Shown piece after piece: positions 7,232 through 16,601 of a stretch of 64,000 bases of DNA. The translations under genes were made by a program, and so were the position numbers. Numbering within the stretch: position 1 is the first letter of the stretch; each line of letters starts with the position of its first letter. Source of the DNA: Chitinophagaceae bacterium (GTDB lineage Bacteria; Bacteroidota; Bacteroidia; Chitinophagales; Chitinophagaceae); NCBI GenBank assembly GCA_016715365.1, contig JADKAM010000001.1:434001-498000 (forward strand), read 5' to 3'. The notes under the pieces are model-generated. The model had not been told where the DNA came from and ran no database searches. It was given only the letters and a program-made list of their open reading frames with translations.

Positions 7232-8281
7232 ATGCAACGAAGCAAAATTGCCGGTATTGGCTACTATGTTCCCAAAAACGTTTTTACCAACGAAGATTTG
7301 AAAAAGTACATGGATACATCTGATGAATGGATCCAGGAACGTACGGGTATAAAAGAAAGGCGCTATGCCGACCGTACCGGCGAAACCACTACCACCATGG
7401 GTGTTGAGGCAGCCGCAATTGCTATTGAAAGGGCAGGCATTACTCCGCAGGATATTGACTTTATTGTTTTTGCCACACTGAGCCCCGATTATTATTTTCC
7501 CGGTTGCGGCGTTTTATTACAGCGTGCCATGAAAATGAAAGAGATCGGTGCTTTGGATGTTCGCAACCAGTGCAGTGGTTTTGTGTATGCTTTATCTGTT
7601 GCCGATCAGTTTATTAAAACCGGTATGTATAAAAATATTTTAGTCGTGGGTGCAGAAAAACACTCTTTTGGGCTGGACTTCAGCACCAGGGGAAGAAATA
7701 TCAGCGTAATTTTTGGCGATGGTGCCGGCGCTGTTGTTTTGCAACCAACACAAAAAGATGGCCAGGGCATTTTAAGCACTCACCTGCACAGCGATGGCGA
7801 AAGTGCCGAGATTCTGGCTATGTACAATCCCGGTACCCATGCCAACCATTGGGTAACCGACCCGGTCGCAAAATTTGATGAGGCAGAAATGGGCCAGATG
7901 TTTATGAGCCATGCTATGATTGATGATGCACAGAATTTCCCAAACATGGATGGTCCGTCGGTTTTTAAAAAAGCCATTGTTAAAATGCCCGAAGTTGTTC
8001 ACGAAGCATTAACTGCAAATGGATTAACAGCTGCCGATATTAATATACTTATACCGCACCAGGCCAATTTACGCATTGCACAATTTGTGCAGCAAAAACT
8101 GCAGCTTAGAGATGACCAGGTATATAATAACATTCAGAAATTTGGCAACACAACAGCTGCTTCAGTTCCCATTGCGCTTTGCGAAGCATGGGAGCAGGGT
8201 AAAATAAAAGAGGGCGACCTCGTTTGCCTGGCTGCATTTGGCAGTGGCTTTACCTGGGCAGGCGCATTGATACGCTGGTAA
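7232..8281 (+). CDS. fabH: 3-oxoacyl-ACP synthase III (FabH/KAS III family)
   Basis: This 349-residue thiolase-fold enzyme has the full KAS III triad: Cys114 in NQCSGF, His276 in IPHQAN and Asn306 in GNTTAAS. KAS III condenses acyl-CoA with malonyl-ACP to begin fatty acid synthesis. At 349 residues it is longer than E. coli FabH (317), which fits a class of Bacteroidota FabH-like proteins. A second fabH usually sits with plsX and rpmF, and none of those genes is here. This copy may therefore serve a special starter unit or secondary lipid. The ATG at 7232 directly precedes QRSKIAGIGYYVP, the normal start for the family. Confidence 0.88.
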   Translation: MQRSKIAGIGYYVPKNVFTNEDLKKYMDTSDEWIQERTGIKERRYADRTGETTTTMGVEAAAIAIERAGITPQDIDFIVFATLSPDYYFPGCGVLLQRAMKMKEIGALDVRNQCSGFVYALSVADQFIKTGMYKNILVVGAEKHSFGLDFSTRGRNISVIFGDGAGAVVLQPTQKDGQGILSTHLHSDGESAEILAMYNPGTHANHWVTDPVAKFDEAEMGQMFMSHAMIDDAQNFPNMDGPSVFKKAIVKMPEVVHEALTANGLTAADINILIPHQANLRIAQFVQQKLQLRDDQVYNNIQKFGNTTAASVPIALCEAWEQGKIKEGDLVCLAAFGSGFTWAGALIRW

Positions 8282-8394
8282 AAGATGCGGCACTTATATA
8301 TTTTTTATTCCCTGTTATAAAATTCAATGTTCTGTAATTACATCCTTTATCGTATGTTATTTTCAACTAATTTTATAACCTAAACCTTTCAATC

Positions 8395-8835
8395 ATGAAA
8401 AAAATTTTTTTATCCCTCATCTTAATTATTGCCCTTGGCACGTTATCTATGGCGCAAGTCACGGTGGATGTTTTTATCAATGGTATAAAAGCCGGCCAGA
8501 TATCCCTTAAAGCCAACCAGGCTTTTGGAGGCCTGTCGTATAAAAAATCTACTTATAAGAATATTGACAAATTAACGATTCAGATTCAGGGTAAATCTGT
8601 TGATGGCGGGTATTACAGAAAAGTTCATGTTATAGGAGATGATGTTACTCCTATACTGATTGCCGATGAAACTGTAGGTGCAGTTGGCCAGTTTATTCTT
8701 ACCAATAAAGACATCATCAAAAGATTAAAGAACGGCAAACCAATCACCTTGTACGTAGAAAAAACGCCGGCCAATACAAAAAGCACAGAACCTGTTTCAA
8801 AAGTATATATAGGTACACTTACCCGGGAAAAATAA
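8395..8835 (+). CDS. Secreted protein of unknown function
   Basis: The 146-residue product has a Sec signal peptide ending SMAQ and a mature part of about 125 residues with alternating beta-strand character (VTVDVFINGIKAGQISL, KVHVIGDDVTPILIADE). It is probably periplasmic. I do not recognise the family. The lipid kinase gene begins 3 bp after its stop, so the two are likely cotranscribed. Confidence 0.65.
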   Translation: MKKIFLSLILIIALGTLSMAQVTVDVFINGIKAGQISLKANQAFGGLSYKKSTYKNIDKLTIQIQGKSVDGGYYRKVHVIGDDVTPILIADETVGAVGQFILTNKDIIKRLKNGKPITLYVEKTPANTKSTEPVSKVYIGTLTREK

Positions 8836-8838
8836 TTC

Positions 8839-9741
8839 ATGCACCGAAAATTAATTTATTTAATAAACCCCATTTCCGGCACGGGGACCAAGGGTTTATT
8901 GCTTGAAATCATTAAAAATAAGACTGCCGAAAAAAATATTCCTTTCGAAATTCTGCATACCAATGCCGAAGGAGATTACGGGTTTCTTAAAGAAAAGATA
9001 GCAGCAGAAAACATAACTGATGTTATTGTTTGCGGCGGCGATGGAACCGTAAACCAGGTTGCCAAAGCTTTATTAAGTGTTGCCGTAAATATAGGCATCA
9101 TACCAATGGGGAGTGGAAACGGGCTTGCTTTTGCAGCAAAAATCCCAAAAAGAATTCATAAAGCACTGGAATGTGTTTTTGCCGGTAATGCCGTTTATAT
9201 TGACAGTTTTTATATCAACCGGAAATTCAGCTGCATGCTTTGCGGACTGGGTTTTGATGCACAGGTTGCCCATGATTTTGCAAAGCAAAAAAAACGGGGG
9301 CTCGCTACTTATATTAAACAATCAACTAAAAATTTTTTTAAAGCCAGACATTATAATTTTGAAATAATACTGGATGGTAAATCCATAAACAGCGAAGCTT
9401 TTTTTATAAGCATTGCCAACAGCAACCAGTTTGGCAATAATTTTACCATTGCCCCGCAGGCCAGCCTGCACGATGGTTTGCTTGACATTGTAGTGGTAAA
9501 CAAAATGAGTAAGCTGCGGTTGATCTGGACCATTTTAAAACAGATCCGCAGCGGGCAGGTAAGAATGTATGAAGACAAAAAATACCACCGCAACGATATT
9601 CACTACTTTCAAACAAAAAAATTAACCATAAAAAACCTGCAGCTTGCTCCATTGCATATTGATGGCGATCCCGCTGAAACGGATGCAGCTTTTGAAATTG
9701 AGATAATTGAAAATGCATTTAAGTTGCTGATACCGGCTTAA
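8839..9741 (+). CDS. Diacylglycerol-kinase-family lipid kinase
   Basis: This 300-residue enzyme of the DagK/YegS/sphingosine-kinase fold carries the nucleotide-binding GGDGTVNQVAKAL in its first third and PMGSGNGLAFAAKIP after it. The C-terminal half has the usual beta-sandwich lid ending in LHIDGDPAE. It transfers phosphate from ATP to a lipid alcohol at the inner membrane. Bacteroidota make sphingolipids, so a ceramide or dihydrosphingosine substrate is possible as well as diacylglycerol; the sequence alone does not decide. Its stop is 1 bp from the stop of the convergent patatin-like gene. Confidence 0.88.
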   Translation: MHRKLIYLINPISGTGTKGLLLEIIKNKTAEKNIPFEILHTNAEGDYGFLKEKIAAENITDVIVCGGDGTVNQVAKALLSVAVNIGIIPMGSGNGLAFAAKIPKRIHKALECVFAGNAVYIDSFYINRKFSCMLCGLGFDAQVAHDFAKQKKRGLATYIKQSTKNFFKARHYNFEIILDGKSINSEAFFISIANSNQFGNNFTIAPQASLHDGLLDIVVVNKMSKLRLIWTILKQIRSGQVRMYEDKKYHRNDIHYFQTKKLTIKNLQLAPLHIDGDPAETDAAFEIEIIENAFKLLIPA

Positions 9742-9742
9742 A

Positions 9743-11959
9743 CTATTTCAGCAGATCTTTTATACGCTTTAAAGAAACCTGGTTGTATGTACTGTTGAAA
9801 GATTCCCTTACCGCTTTTTTCTCCCGGGCCGTTAAATGAAAATTCAGCGCTGCTCCTTTTTCTTCCGTTTCGGGTACATACATAAATGAAATGCGTTGTA
9901 AAACCGAATCAAAATCTGCCTGCAGATAACTGTATTGATCGGTCTCTGAAAAATCCTGTATTTTATACCAGTTATGTTGCAGCATGGTTCCCGGTTTTAT
10001 AAAAAAATCTGTTACGGCACCTGTTTCAAGAGGCTCCTGCCAGTTATCCTGGTTCCTGTCACGTATCTGAAGAATAATGATCTTACTGGTATTTGCTTTC
10101 AGCCAGTCCCTGAAATTTTCTATAAAACGTAGGGTTGTTTCCATACCGTAATTATCCCTGAGCCCGGCGTCCATTACATCAATTACCGGGTTACTGGGTA
10201 ACCACACATTGGGCAAAACATAGGGGAAGGTTGCATTCATACGCAAAGCTGTAAGCAACCTGATATGCAATGGATCCTGTTTTGCAAACATGGCTGCAAA
10301 ATCAACTGCATCCGGACTGGCATTTGCATCACCGGCAAATACCAACGGCTTCATCATAAAACTGATGGGCTGTGTACTCACCATCATTCTTCTTCCATCT
10401 CTGTTAATGGTTGAATTAAAAATGATCAAAGGAATTTCAGCTGCTCTTTCTGCATGGCTGTATTCTTTCAACTGCTTATCAAGTACGTTTCCGCTGTTCC
10501 TGTTCAGTTTCTGTTCAAATGCGTAACCCCGGTCTTTTACATATTTAAAATTGCCCACCGTAAATTTTTGTGCAGGAGAAAAAATATCCCTGGCCACCAT
10601 CGAAGAAAAAAGCGGGTTCAATAAATCCTTTGCAATATTATCTGAGTAAACGGGGTTGTATAAATCTGGTAAACTATCTTTTTGCTGTTGCCGGTATAAC
10701 TCACGGTAATAAGTTGCTGCCAGCATACCTCCACTGGCTCCGCTTATCAGCATGGTATGCCGCATCAGTTTACCGTTAACTGCACTATCCAGCTTCTGCA
10801 GTGTATTCATTACAAATGTGCCGCTGCGTAAACCGCCGCCGCTTACATTTATAAAGACCATTACCGGTTTATCTCCGGTCTGTTTGCTTTTCCAGTTAGC
10901 CAATACCTGCAGCATATTTTCTTTGTCTGCAGCAATTTTTTCGGGTGTACACAGTTTTTGTAAAGACGATTTGTCATAAACCGGCTGATCGGTTTTATTA
11001 CTGTAGTTCAGGCCATATGCTTTATTACGGTTGTCGATAATTTCATTTTTATACAACACATCCGCAAATAAAATAAGTATAATAAAAACAGGGAGGCTCC
11101 AGCTTTGCAAAAAATACGAAAGTGCTCCAATAACTGCTGTCATGGCTGCAAAAAATATTAAAATACTGGCTGCAGCCGGCGCTTCAAAAAAAGGACTATC
11201 CATATAAAAGCCAACCACAATTAAAAAAGCAAAAGACAATACAATGCTGAGAATGCCGGAAAGATGATGCCGCTTAAAAACCGTATCCAGAAATTCCTGG
11301 TTATAATGTGAAATATTTCTTGGCTTTTTAAACCTGAACCACTCTCCCAGGTATGCACTCACTTTTAAACCCGGTATTTCTGTTTCCGGATTGCCCGAAT
11401 AATAATTAACATTAAAATGCGCTGCTTTACCAATGATAGGAGCAATGGTTCTTTGAATTCTTTTTTCGGCCCCAAAAAAATAAGCAAATGAAACCGCCAC
11501 CAGCAAAATAATACCGCCCAGTATTCCTGCAATTACCAGCGCTATTTCACCTGTGTTCATTAGTTCCTTTTTCGAATCGAATATGATGAGTTTGTAAAAA
11601 TAGAAGGCAAGAAAAAGTAAAGGCAATGCCGCATTATTAATACAGTATTTTAAAAAAGGCTTGGTTGTGGTTGCCAGAAATTTACAACGTTTGCTATGCA
11701 GAATAAACGTGGTGATATTCCAGCTCATAAAAAAAACACCCAGCGCTATGCCAACTATAAAAGCACTCAATGCATTTACATCGCCCAGGTATTCCGGCGA
11801 AAAAAAGAGGGCATCGGCTCCATAGTTTTTCATAAAGCCGCTGTTGATGGTGCTGCCCAATACATACCAGCATACCAGCAGTATCTGAAACTTACGGAAA
11901 TGCAGCATAAAAAGCTGAACAGGAAAAAAATAGTAAATATTTTTAAGCGTTTGTTTCAT
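9743..11959 (-). CDS. Membrane-bound patatin-like phospholipase
   Basis: In this 738-residue protein the first 300 residues hold about seven membrane segments and the rest is a patatin-type hydrolase. The oxyanion loop is GGGLRSG at 374-380 and the nucleophile elbow is GASGG at 407-411 (Ser409). The catalytic Asp is in MDAGLRDNYG near residue 605, where DAG replaces the usual DGG/DGA. Together these give the complete Ser-Asp dyad. It is likely an acyl hydrolase acting on membrane lipids from the inner face. It follows ctaA by 39 bp on the same strand. The multi-pass N terminus is unusual for patatins but recurs in Bacteroidota. Confidence 0.82.
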   Translation of the reverse strand: MKQTLKNIYYFFPVQLFMLHFRKFQILLVCWYVLGSTINSGFMKNYGADALFFSPEYLGDVNALSAFIVGIALGVFFMSWNITTFILHSKRCKFLATTTKPFLKYCINNAALPLLFLAFYFYKLIIFDSKKELMNTGEIALVIAGILGGIILLVAVSFAYFFGAEKRIQRTIAPIIGKAAHFNVNYYSGNPETEIPGLKVSAYLGEWFRFKKPRNISHYNQEFLDTVFKRHHLSGILSIVLSFAFLIVVGFYMDSPFFEAPAAASILIFFAAMTAVIGALSYFLQSWSLPVFIILILFADVLYKNEIIDNRNKAYGLNYSNKTDQPVYDKSSLQKLCTPEKIAADKENMLQVLANWKSKQTGDKPVMVFINVSGGGLRSGTFVMNTLQKLDSAVNGKLMRHTMLISGASGGMLAATYYRELYRQQQKDSLPDLYNPVYSDNIAKDLLNPLFSSMVARDIFSPAQKFTVGNFKYVKDRGYAFEQKLNRNSGNVLDKQLKEYSHAERAAEIPLIIFNSTINRDGRRMMVSTQPISFMMKPLVFAGDANASPDAVDFAAMFAKQDPLHIRLLTALRMNATFPYVLPNVWLPSNPVIDVMDAGLRDNYGMETTLRFIENFRDWLKANTSKIIILQIRDRNQDNWQEPLETGAVTDFFIKPGTMLQHNWYKIQDFSETDQYSYLQADFDSVLQRISFMYVPETEEKGAALNFHLTAREKKAVRESFNSTYNQVSLKRIKDLLK

Positions 11960-11998
11960 GAATGCGGCTGTTGCTTAAAATTACAACATAAACAAGCA

Positions 11999-13057
11999 TC
12001 ATGCAAACGCGGTATCCTTTTTTCGAACTACAAAAAGCAATGAAACAATTACCATCAGCAATATCATAGCAATAAACTGGTGAGACACACCTAATACTAC
12101 CAGGCGGTTTGGATGCGTGGCATTTAATACTGTTAAGATACCCAGCAATACCTGCAACAATACCAACAATACAACTGTAATGCGAAGCCTGTTGAACAAT
12201 TTGTTATTTGCTATAGCCCGGGATGTAAACCACCACATACCAATGAGCACAACCAATATATAAGCCAGTCCACGGTGAATAAAATGAATGGCAATGGGAT
12301 TAGATACCAGGTTTTTTGTAAAAGGAGAAAGTTCATTCATAGCCGGCAACATGCTGCCGTTGATATCGGGCCAGGTTGGTGCGGTTGTTGCCGCCCGCAG
12401 GCCTGCCATAAAAGCACCGTATACCAATTGAAAAAACAAAACAGTAAGTAAAAGCAATAGAAAATTTTTCAATTTTGTATCAATTACTTTTTGATGCTCG
12501 GTTACAAGCAGGCTTAATGCAAACCACAAAGTGTAACAAAGCAAACCCAATGCGGCAATAAAGTGAGTGGTCAATTCAACATGACCCACAAAATATTTTT
12601 CGGGTACCAGTCCGCTCTTTACCATAAACCAGCCAATGAAACCCTGTAACCCGCCAAGCAGGAAAAGTATGACCATCGGTTTAATCATCCTTCCTTCAAA
12701 TTTTTTCTTTGCCAGGAAATAAATAAAGCCAAATAAAAACACCAGTCCCATCAGCCGGGCCCAGGTGCGGTGAAACCATTCCCAGAAGAAAATAAACTTA
12801 AACTCAGACAAAGTGAAATCCTGGTGTACATATTTAAACTGATCCGTCACTTTGTATTTATCAAACTCCAGCTGCCAGGCAGCCTCATTCAAAGGAGGCA
12901 AACTGCCGGTTATGGGTTTCCATTCGGTTATAGAAAGGCCCGATTCAGTTAAGCGGGTAATGCCGCCAATCAACACCTGGATGATGATCATGCCCACACC
13001 AATCAAAAGCCAGTAAGCTATTTGCCGTTGAGATCGTTGTTGTTGTAAAGTATCCAT
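11999..13057 (-). CDS. ctaA: Heme A synthase (COX15/CtaA)
   Basis: This 352-residue membrane protein has eight hydrophobic segments in two similar halves. Histidine-bearing motifs occur in the expected helices: FHRTWARLMG, GHVELTTHF, IHFIHRGLAY and GVSHQF. The N terminus holds GGITRLTESGLSITEWKPI, a hallmark of the proteobacterial/eukaryotic COX15 type. It oxidises the heme O methyl group to the formyl of heme A for aa3-type cytochrome oxidase, which implies aerobic respiration. A TAnnTTTG core (TAAATTTG on the minus strand, 13066-13073) lies just upstream and would give a very short leader. Confidence 0.93.
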   Translation of the reverse strand: MDTLQQQRSQRQIAYWLLIGVGMIIIQVLIGGITRLTESGLSITEWKPITGSLPPLNEAAWQLEFDKYKVTDQFKYVHQDFTLSEFKFIFFWEWFHRTWARLMGLVFLFGFIYFLAKKKFEGRMIKPMVILFLLGGLQGFIGWFMVKSGLVPEKYFVGHVELTTHFIAALGLLCYTLWFALSLLVTEHQKVIDTKLKNFLLLLLTVLFFQLVYGAFMAGLRAATTAPTWPDINGSMLPAMNELSPFTKNLVSNPIAIHFIHRGLAYILVVLIGMWWFTSRAIANNKLFNRLRITVVLLVLLQVLLGILTVLNATHPNRLVVLGVSHQFIAMILLMVIVSLLFVVRKKDTAFA

Positions 13058-13142
13058 TGCAGCAGCAAATTTACAGCAGCAAAAACTGTTATCATAAAAT
13101 GAATTGCTTTTTTATGCTTTTACCTGATATTTGTTGAACACG

Positions 13143-13739
13143 ATGTTAGCCCCATTTTTACATAGCCATTTTGTTGAAGCCGGTTTGGATGAAGCCGGAC
13201 GTGGCTGTTATGCCGGGCCTGTATTTGCGGCGGCTGTTGTACTGCCAAAAGATTTTTATCATCCTTTGTTAAACGACAGCAAACAATTAAATGAAAAGCA
13301 GCGTGACCTGTTAAGGCCCATCATCGAAAAAGAAAGTATTGCTTTTGCCGTTGCATCGGTAGATAATGAGACCATTGACAAAATAAATATTTTGCAGGCC
13401 AGTTTTACTGCCATGCACCTTTCTATTGATCAGTTAAAAATAACACCTGAGTTTTTACTGATTGATGGCAACCGGTTTAAAGTGTATCCAAACATTCCGC
13501 ATCAATGTATTGTAAAAGGCGATGGAAAATATGCATCCATTGCAGCCGCCAGTATCCTGGCAAAAACTTACAGGGATGAGTTTATGCAGAAACTTCATGT
13601 ATCATTTCCACATTATGGATGGGATAAAAATAAAGGTTATGGAACCGCATCGCACCGCAAAGCCATTGATGCATTCGGGCTTTGCAGCCATCACCGAAAA
13701 AGTTTTAATATAGATCCGGCAGGCTTTATTCAAAAATAA
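13143..13739 (+). CDS. rnhB: Ribonuclease HII
   Basis: The 198-residue product has the RNase HII N-terminal signature EAGLDEAGRGCYAGPVFAA with the Asp-Glu pair, then NDSKQL, LIDGN, and a KGDGKYASIAAASILAKTYRD segment typical of the fold. It cleaves RNA-DNA hybrids at ribonucleotides. A TTG at 13131 is in frame, but the ATG at 13143 gives the normal family start, so I use it. The gene runs convergently into the Sua5/YciO gene with a 14-bp overlap of coding ends. Confidence 0.92.
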   Translation: MLAPFLHSHFVEAGLDEAGRGCYAGPVFAAAVVLPKDFYHPLLNDSKQLNEKQRDLLRPIIEKESIAFAVASVDNETIDKINILQASFTAMHLSIDQLKITPEFLLIDGNRFKVYPNIPHQCIVKGDGKYASIAAASILAKTYRDEFMQKLHVSFPHYGWDKNKGYGTASHRKAIDAFGLCSHHRKSFNIDPAGFIQK

Positions 13740-14337
13740 ATTCGCCTTGTCCCTGCCTGATGATGGTCCATTCATCGGTTGTGCAATCAACCACGGTTGA
13801 TGGAATCATACTTCCGATTCCGCCATCAATTACAAAATCAACCTTATCGCCAAAATTTTCCTGCATCACTTCGGGATCGGTATATTCTTCCACCATATCG
13901 CCGGGCAATGATGCACTGAGGATGGGATTACCGAGTTCATCCAGAATATGATGACAAATAATATTATCCGGAACCCTGAGCCCTACTGTTGATTTTTTAC
14001 TCTGCAGTATTTTGGGAACCTGTTTACTGGCCGGTAATATAAATGTATAAGGGCCGGGTAAATAACTTTTCAGCATCCGGTATAGCGGTGTATCAATGGT
14101 TTTTGTGTAATCACTTAAGTGACTCAGATCCCTGCAAATAAAAGACAGCTGTGCTTTTTGGGGATCAATATTTTTTATTTTACAAATGCGCTCAATAGCT
14201 TTATGTTGATTGATATCGCAACCCAGACCGTAAATGGTATCGGTTGGGTAAATAATTACACCGCCATCTTTTAAACATTCGGTAACCTGTTTTATCAGGC
14301 GGGGCTGTGGATTTTCGGGATGTATCTGAATTAACAT
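13726..14337 (-). CDS. L-threonylcarbamoyladenylate synthase family protein (YciO/Sua5)
   Basis: The 203-residue product has the YrdC/Sua5 fold motif GGVIIYPTDTIYGLGCDI at 26-43, followed by KRI-type basic residues and SFICRDLSHLS. Sua5/TsaC makes threonylcarbamoyl-AMP for the t6A modification of tRNA. At about 200 residues without a C-terminal Sua5 domain it resembles the YciO subgroup, whose activity is less certain. Whether it is the true t6A enzyme depends on whether the genome has another copy. The 3' end overlaps rnhB by 14 bp. Confidence 0.85.
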   Translation of the reverse strand: MLIQIHPENPQPRLIKQVTECLKDGGVIIYPTDTIYGLGCDINQHKAIERICKIKNIDPQKAQLSFICRDLSHLSDYTKTIDTPLYRMLKSYLPGPYTFILPASKQVPKILQSKKSTVGLRVPDNIICHHILDELGNPILSASLPGDMVEEYTDPEVMQENFGDKVDFVIDGGIGSMIPSTVVDCTTDEWTIIRQGQGEFIFE

Positions 14338-14491
14338 AATTACATTTCTGGCCCCCTCTATCTCCCCATGGGGAAGGAAATGGAAAGGATTTTTGCGGAG
14401 ATTATTTTTGTTTGATAATACTGAACTTAATTAACCAAAACTAAATTGTATTATTCGCAAAATTAGCCCTAATCATCTTAGTTTAATCTAT

Positions 14492-14499
14492 TACTTTTG
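14492..14499 (+). promoter_or_regulatory. Bacteroidota -7 promoter element for the PfkB kinase
   Basis: TACTTTTG matches TAnnTTTG exactly and lies 40 bp before the ATG at 14540, giving a leader of roughly 30-35 nt. No good -33 TTTG is visible. The rest of the 202-bp intergenic space holds no gene. It includes a short C/G palindrome-like stretch (around 14350-14380) of a kind often dispersed in such genomes. Confidence 0.4.
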
Positions 14500-14539
14500 C
14501 TTTTTGCATTAAAACAAATCTTCAATCTAAAATTCATTT

Positions 14540-15463
14540 ATGTCAGTAATATGCGTTGGTACCATGGCTTTTGATGCTATTGAAACCCCTTTTGGAAAAG
14601 TAGACCAGATCGTAGGAGGCTCGGGCACTTATGTGGCTTATGCAGCCAGTAATTTTGTAACGCCTATTCAGCAAATTTCCATTGTTGGTTATGATTTCCC
14701 GCAGGAAGAAATGGATGAAATGAAAAAACGTGGGGTTTCCCTGGAAGGTGTGGAAATTGTAAAAGATAAAAAATCTTTTTTCTGGAGCGGCAAGTACCAC
14801 CTGGACATGAACAGCCGTGACACACTGGTTACCGACCTGAATGTACTGGCAGATTTTAACCCCGTGGTACCGGATAGCTACCAGGGTGCTGAGTTTTTAA
14901 TATTGGGCAACCTGGCTCCTGACATACAAATGAGTGTGATTGATCAGTTGAAAGTTCGTCCGAAACTGATTGTGATGGACACCATGAATTTTTGGATGGA
15001 TATTGCCATGGATGGGTTAAAGGATGTTTTGAAAAAAGTAGATGTGCTGCTGGTTAATGATGCAGAAGCCCGCCAGTTGAGTGGTGAACTTTCGTTGGTT
15101 AAAGCTGCCAAGTTAATTATGGAGATGGGACCGCAATTTTTAATTATCAAGAAAGGCGAACACGGTGCCTTATTGTTTCATCAGGAGCATGTTTTCTTTG
15201 CTCCGGCTTTACCATTAGAAGAAGTTTTTGACCCTACAGGCGCAGGCGATACGTTTGCCGGCGGCTTTATTGGTCATCTTGCAAAAACAAAAGACACCAG
15301 TTTTGAAAACATGAAAACTGCCATTATTGTGGGTAGTGCCATGGCCAGTTTTTGTGTTGAAAAATTTGGGCCCGAAAGATTGAAGGAAATTACCAAAGCA
15401 GATATTGATGCAAGATTGAGTGAGTTTGTGCAATTGGTAAATTTTGATATTGATCTGGTGTAA
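14540..15463 (+). CDS. PfkB-family carbohydrate kinase
   Basis: This 307-residue ribokinase-fold enzyme has the N-terminal GGSGTYVAYAASNF segment that binds the sugar. The C-terminal PfkB signature DPTGAGDTFAGGFIGHL contains the catalytic Asp and the anion hole. The substrate (ribose, adenosine, tagatose or another) cannot be read from the sequence. It appears monocistronic: an upstream promoter core is present and a hairpin terminator follows at 15490-15520. Confidence 0.88.
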   Translation: MSVICVGTMAFDAIETPFGKVDQIVGGSGTYVAYAASNFVTPIQQISIVGYDFPQEEMDEMKKRGVSLEGVEIVKDKKSFFWSGKYHLDMNSRDTLVTDLNVLADFNPVVPDSYQGAEFLILGNLAPDIQMSVIDQLKVRPKLIVMDTMNFWMDIAMDGLKDVLKKVDVLLVNDAEARQLSGELSLVKAAKLIMEMGPQFLIIKKGEHGALLFHQEHVFFAPALPLEEVFDPTGAGDTFAGGFIGHLAKTKDTSFENMKTAIIVGSAMASFCVEKFGPERLKEITKADIDARLSEFVQLVNFDIDLV

Positions 15464-15489
15464 ATTTATCTGATACCGAATTTTAAGGG

Positions 15490-15520
15490 TTGCCGGTGTT
15501 TAATATGCCGGCAATCGTTT
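15490..15520 (+). terminator. Rho-independent terminator after the PfkB kinase
   Basis: TTGCCGG (15490-15496) pairs with CCGGCAA (15508-15514) over an 11-nt loop, and a T-rich tract follows. It ends the PfkB transcript at the boundary with the convergent beta-propeller gene. Confidence 0.7.
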
Positions 15521-15521
15521 T

Positions 15522-16586
15522 TTAAAGGCCAAGCCCATATAACAATCCATCCTTACCTGATATCAGCCAGATATTTTCACCATCCAATAAAACACTGTTT
15601 GGTTGCCATGGAGTAAGGTCAGTTAACCTTACAAGTTTTTTTATAGTGTGATTGTATTGCAGCAGATGATTGCTGTATATTAACCATAGGTTTTCATCAT
15701 CTGCTTTCAGCAATTTTGTACTGTAGTTATCTGCAAGTTCTTCGGCTAATGAAGAGACCTCCACCTGCTGTTTTAGTTTGAGTTTTTTGGAAAGGATGCT
15801 TATTTTATCTCCACTTAAAATAACTGTAAAATTACCGGTGGTTATTATTTCGGGCACATCAAAAAAATCTGTTCCAAAAATATCATCAGCTAGTTTTCCT
15901 TTTATCTCAAGGCCGTCATGTGTAAGCGCTGTAAATGTTTTTACACAGGGAATATCTTCTACAAAAATACTTGCCTTAACTGCACAGGTCGTATCAAGCA
16001 AAACACCGTCATAACTTAACGCCACCCAATTATTGGCCTCTGCATTGGCCATAAACTTATTTTCAAAGTAATAAGGCTGACGGGAGAAGCCATGTGCAAT
16101 AAAACGGCTCCAGACAACTGTATCTTTTTCAAGGTCGTACGCAAGTATGCAGCCAAAATTGTAAATAGCGGTACCATACAGCATACCGTTTTTTATTAAT
16201 GGCTTTGTGGCCAGCGGGCCAAATGGAAGGGCTTTTATTAAATCACCATTTGCAAGATCGAACTGTGCTGCCTGGTGTATTTCCTTTTTGGATATGGCTG
16301 CATAAATGATGCTATCCTGTACAAATACCGGGATAGTAGATTTATAATTAGTTTCAACAGACCATTTCAGCGATCCATCTTTTTTATTGTATACATACAG
16401 GTGATAATCGTTGGCATTAAAGATCACCAGCCCCTCATGAATAGTTACGGAAGAATAAAAATTGCTCATCTGCTCATTGGTAAAAATCTGTTTAGAACGG
16501 AAGAATTCTTTTTGGGAATAACCTGATATAGTTATAAATAACAGGAAGAGAAATGTAAAAAAATATTTTATGGATTTGTGTTTCAT
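15522..16586 (-). CDS. Secreted PQQ-like beta-propeller protein
   Basis: The 354-residue product has a signal peptide ending SGYSQ. The mature part has repeated blades of the PQQ-like type (YNKKDGSLKWSVETN, FDLANGDLIKALPF, YDLEKDTVVWSRFI). No quinone-binding or catalytic motif is seen, so a binding or scaffold role outside the cytoplasm is likely. It is followed upstream (15 bp) by the WG-repeat gene on the same strand, and the two may be cotranscribed. Confidence 0.7.
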   Translation of the reverse strand: MKHKSIKYFFTFLFLLFITISGYSQKEFFRSKQIFTNEQMSNFYSSVTIHEGLVIFNANDYHLYVYNKKDGSLKWSVETNYKSTIPVFVQDSIIYAAISKKEIHQAAQFDLANGDLIKALPFGPLATKPLIKNGMLYGTAIYNFGCILAYDLEKDTVVWSRFIAHGFSRQPYYFENKFMANAEANNWVALSYDGVLLDTTCAVKASIFVEDIPCVKTFTALTHDGLEIKGKLADDIFGTDFFDVPEIITTGNFTVILSGDKISILSKKLKLKQQVEVSSLAEELADNYSTKLLKADDENLWLIYSNHLLQYNHTIKKLVRLTDLTPWQPNSVLLDGENIWLISGKDGLLYGLGL

Positions 16587-16601
16587 GTTTTTGCCTGTTA
16601 C

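Noticed and set aside
14345..14385. Short CCCC-rich and GGGG-rich pairing stretch before the PfkB promoter
   Set aside because: Too short and imperfect to call a terminator or element; a common type of dispersed intergenic sequence.
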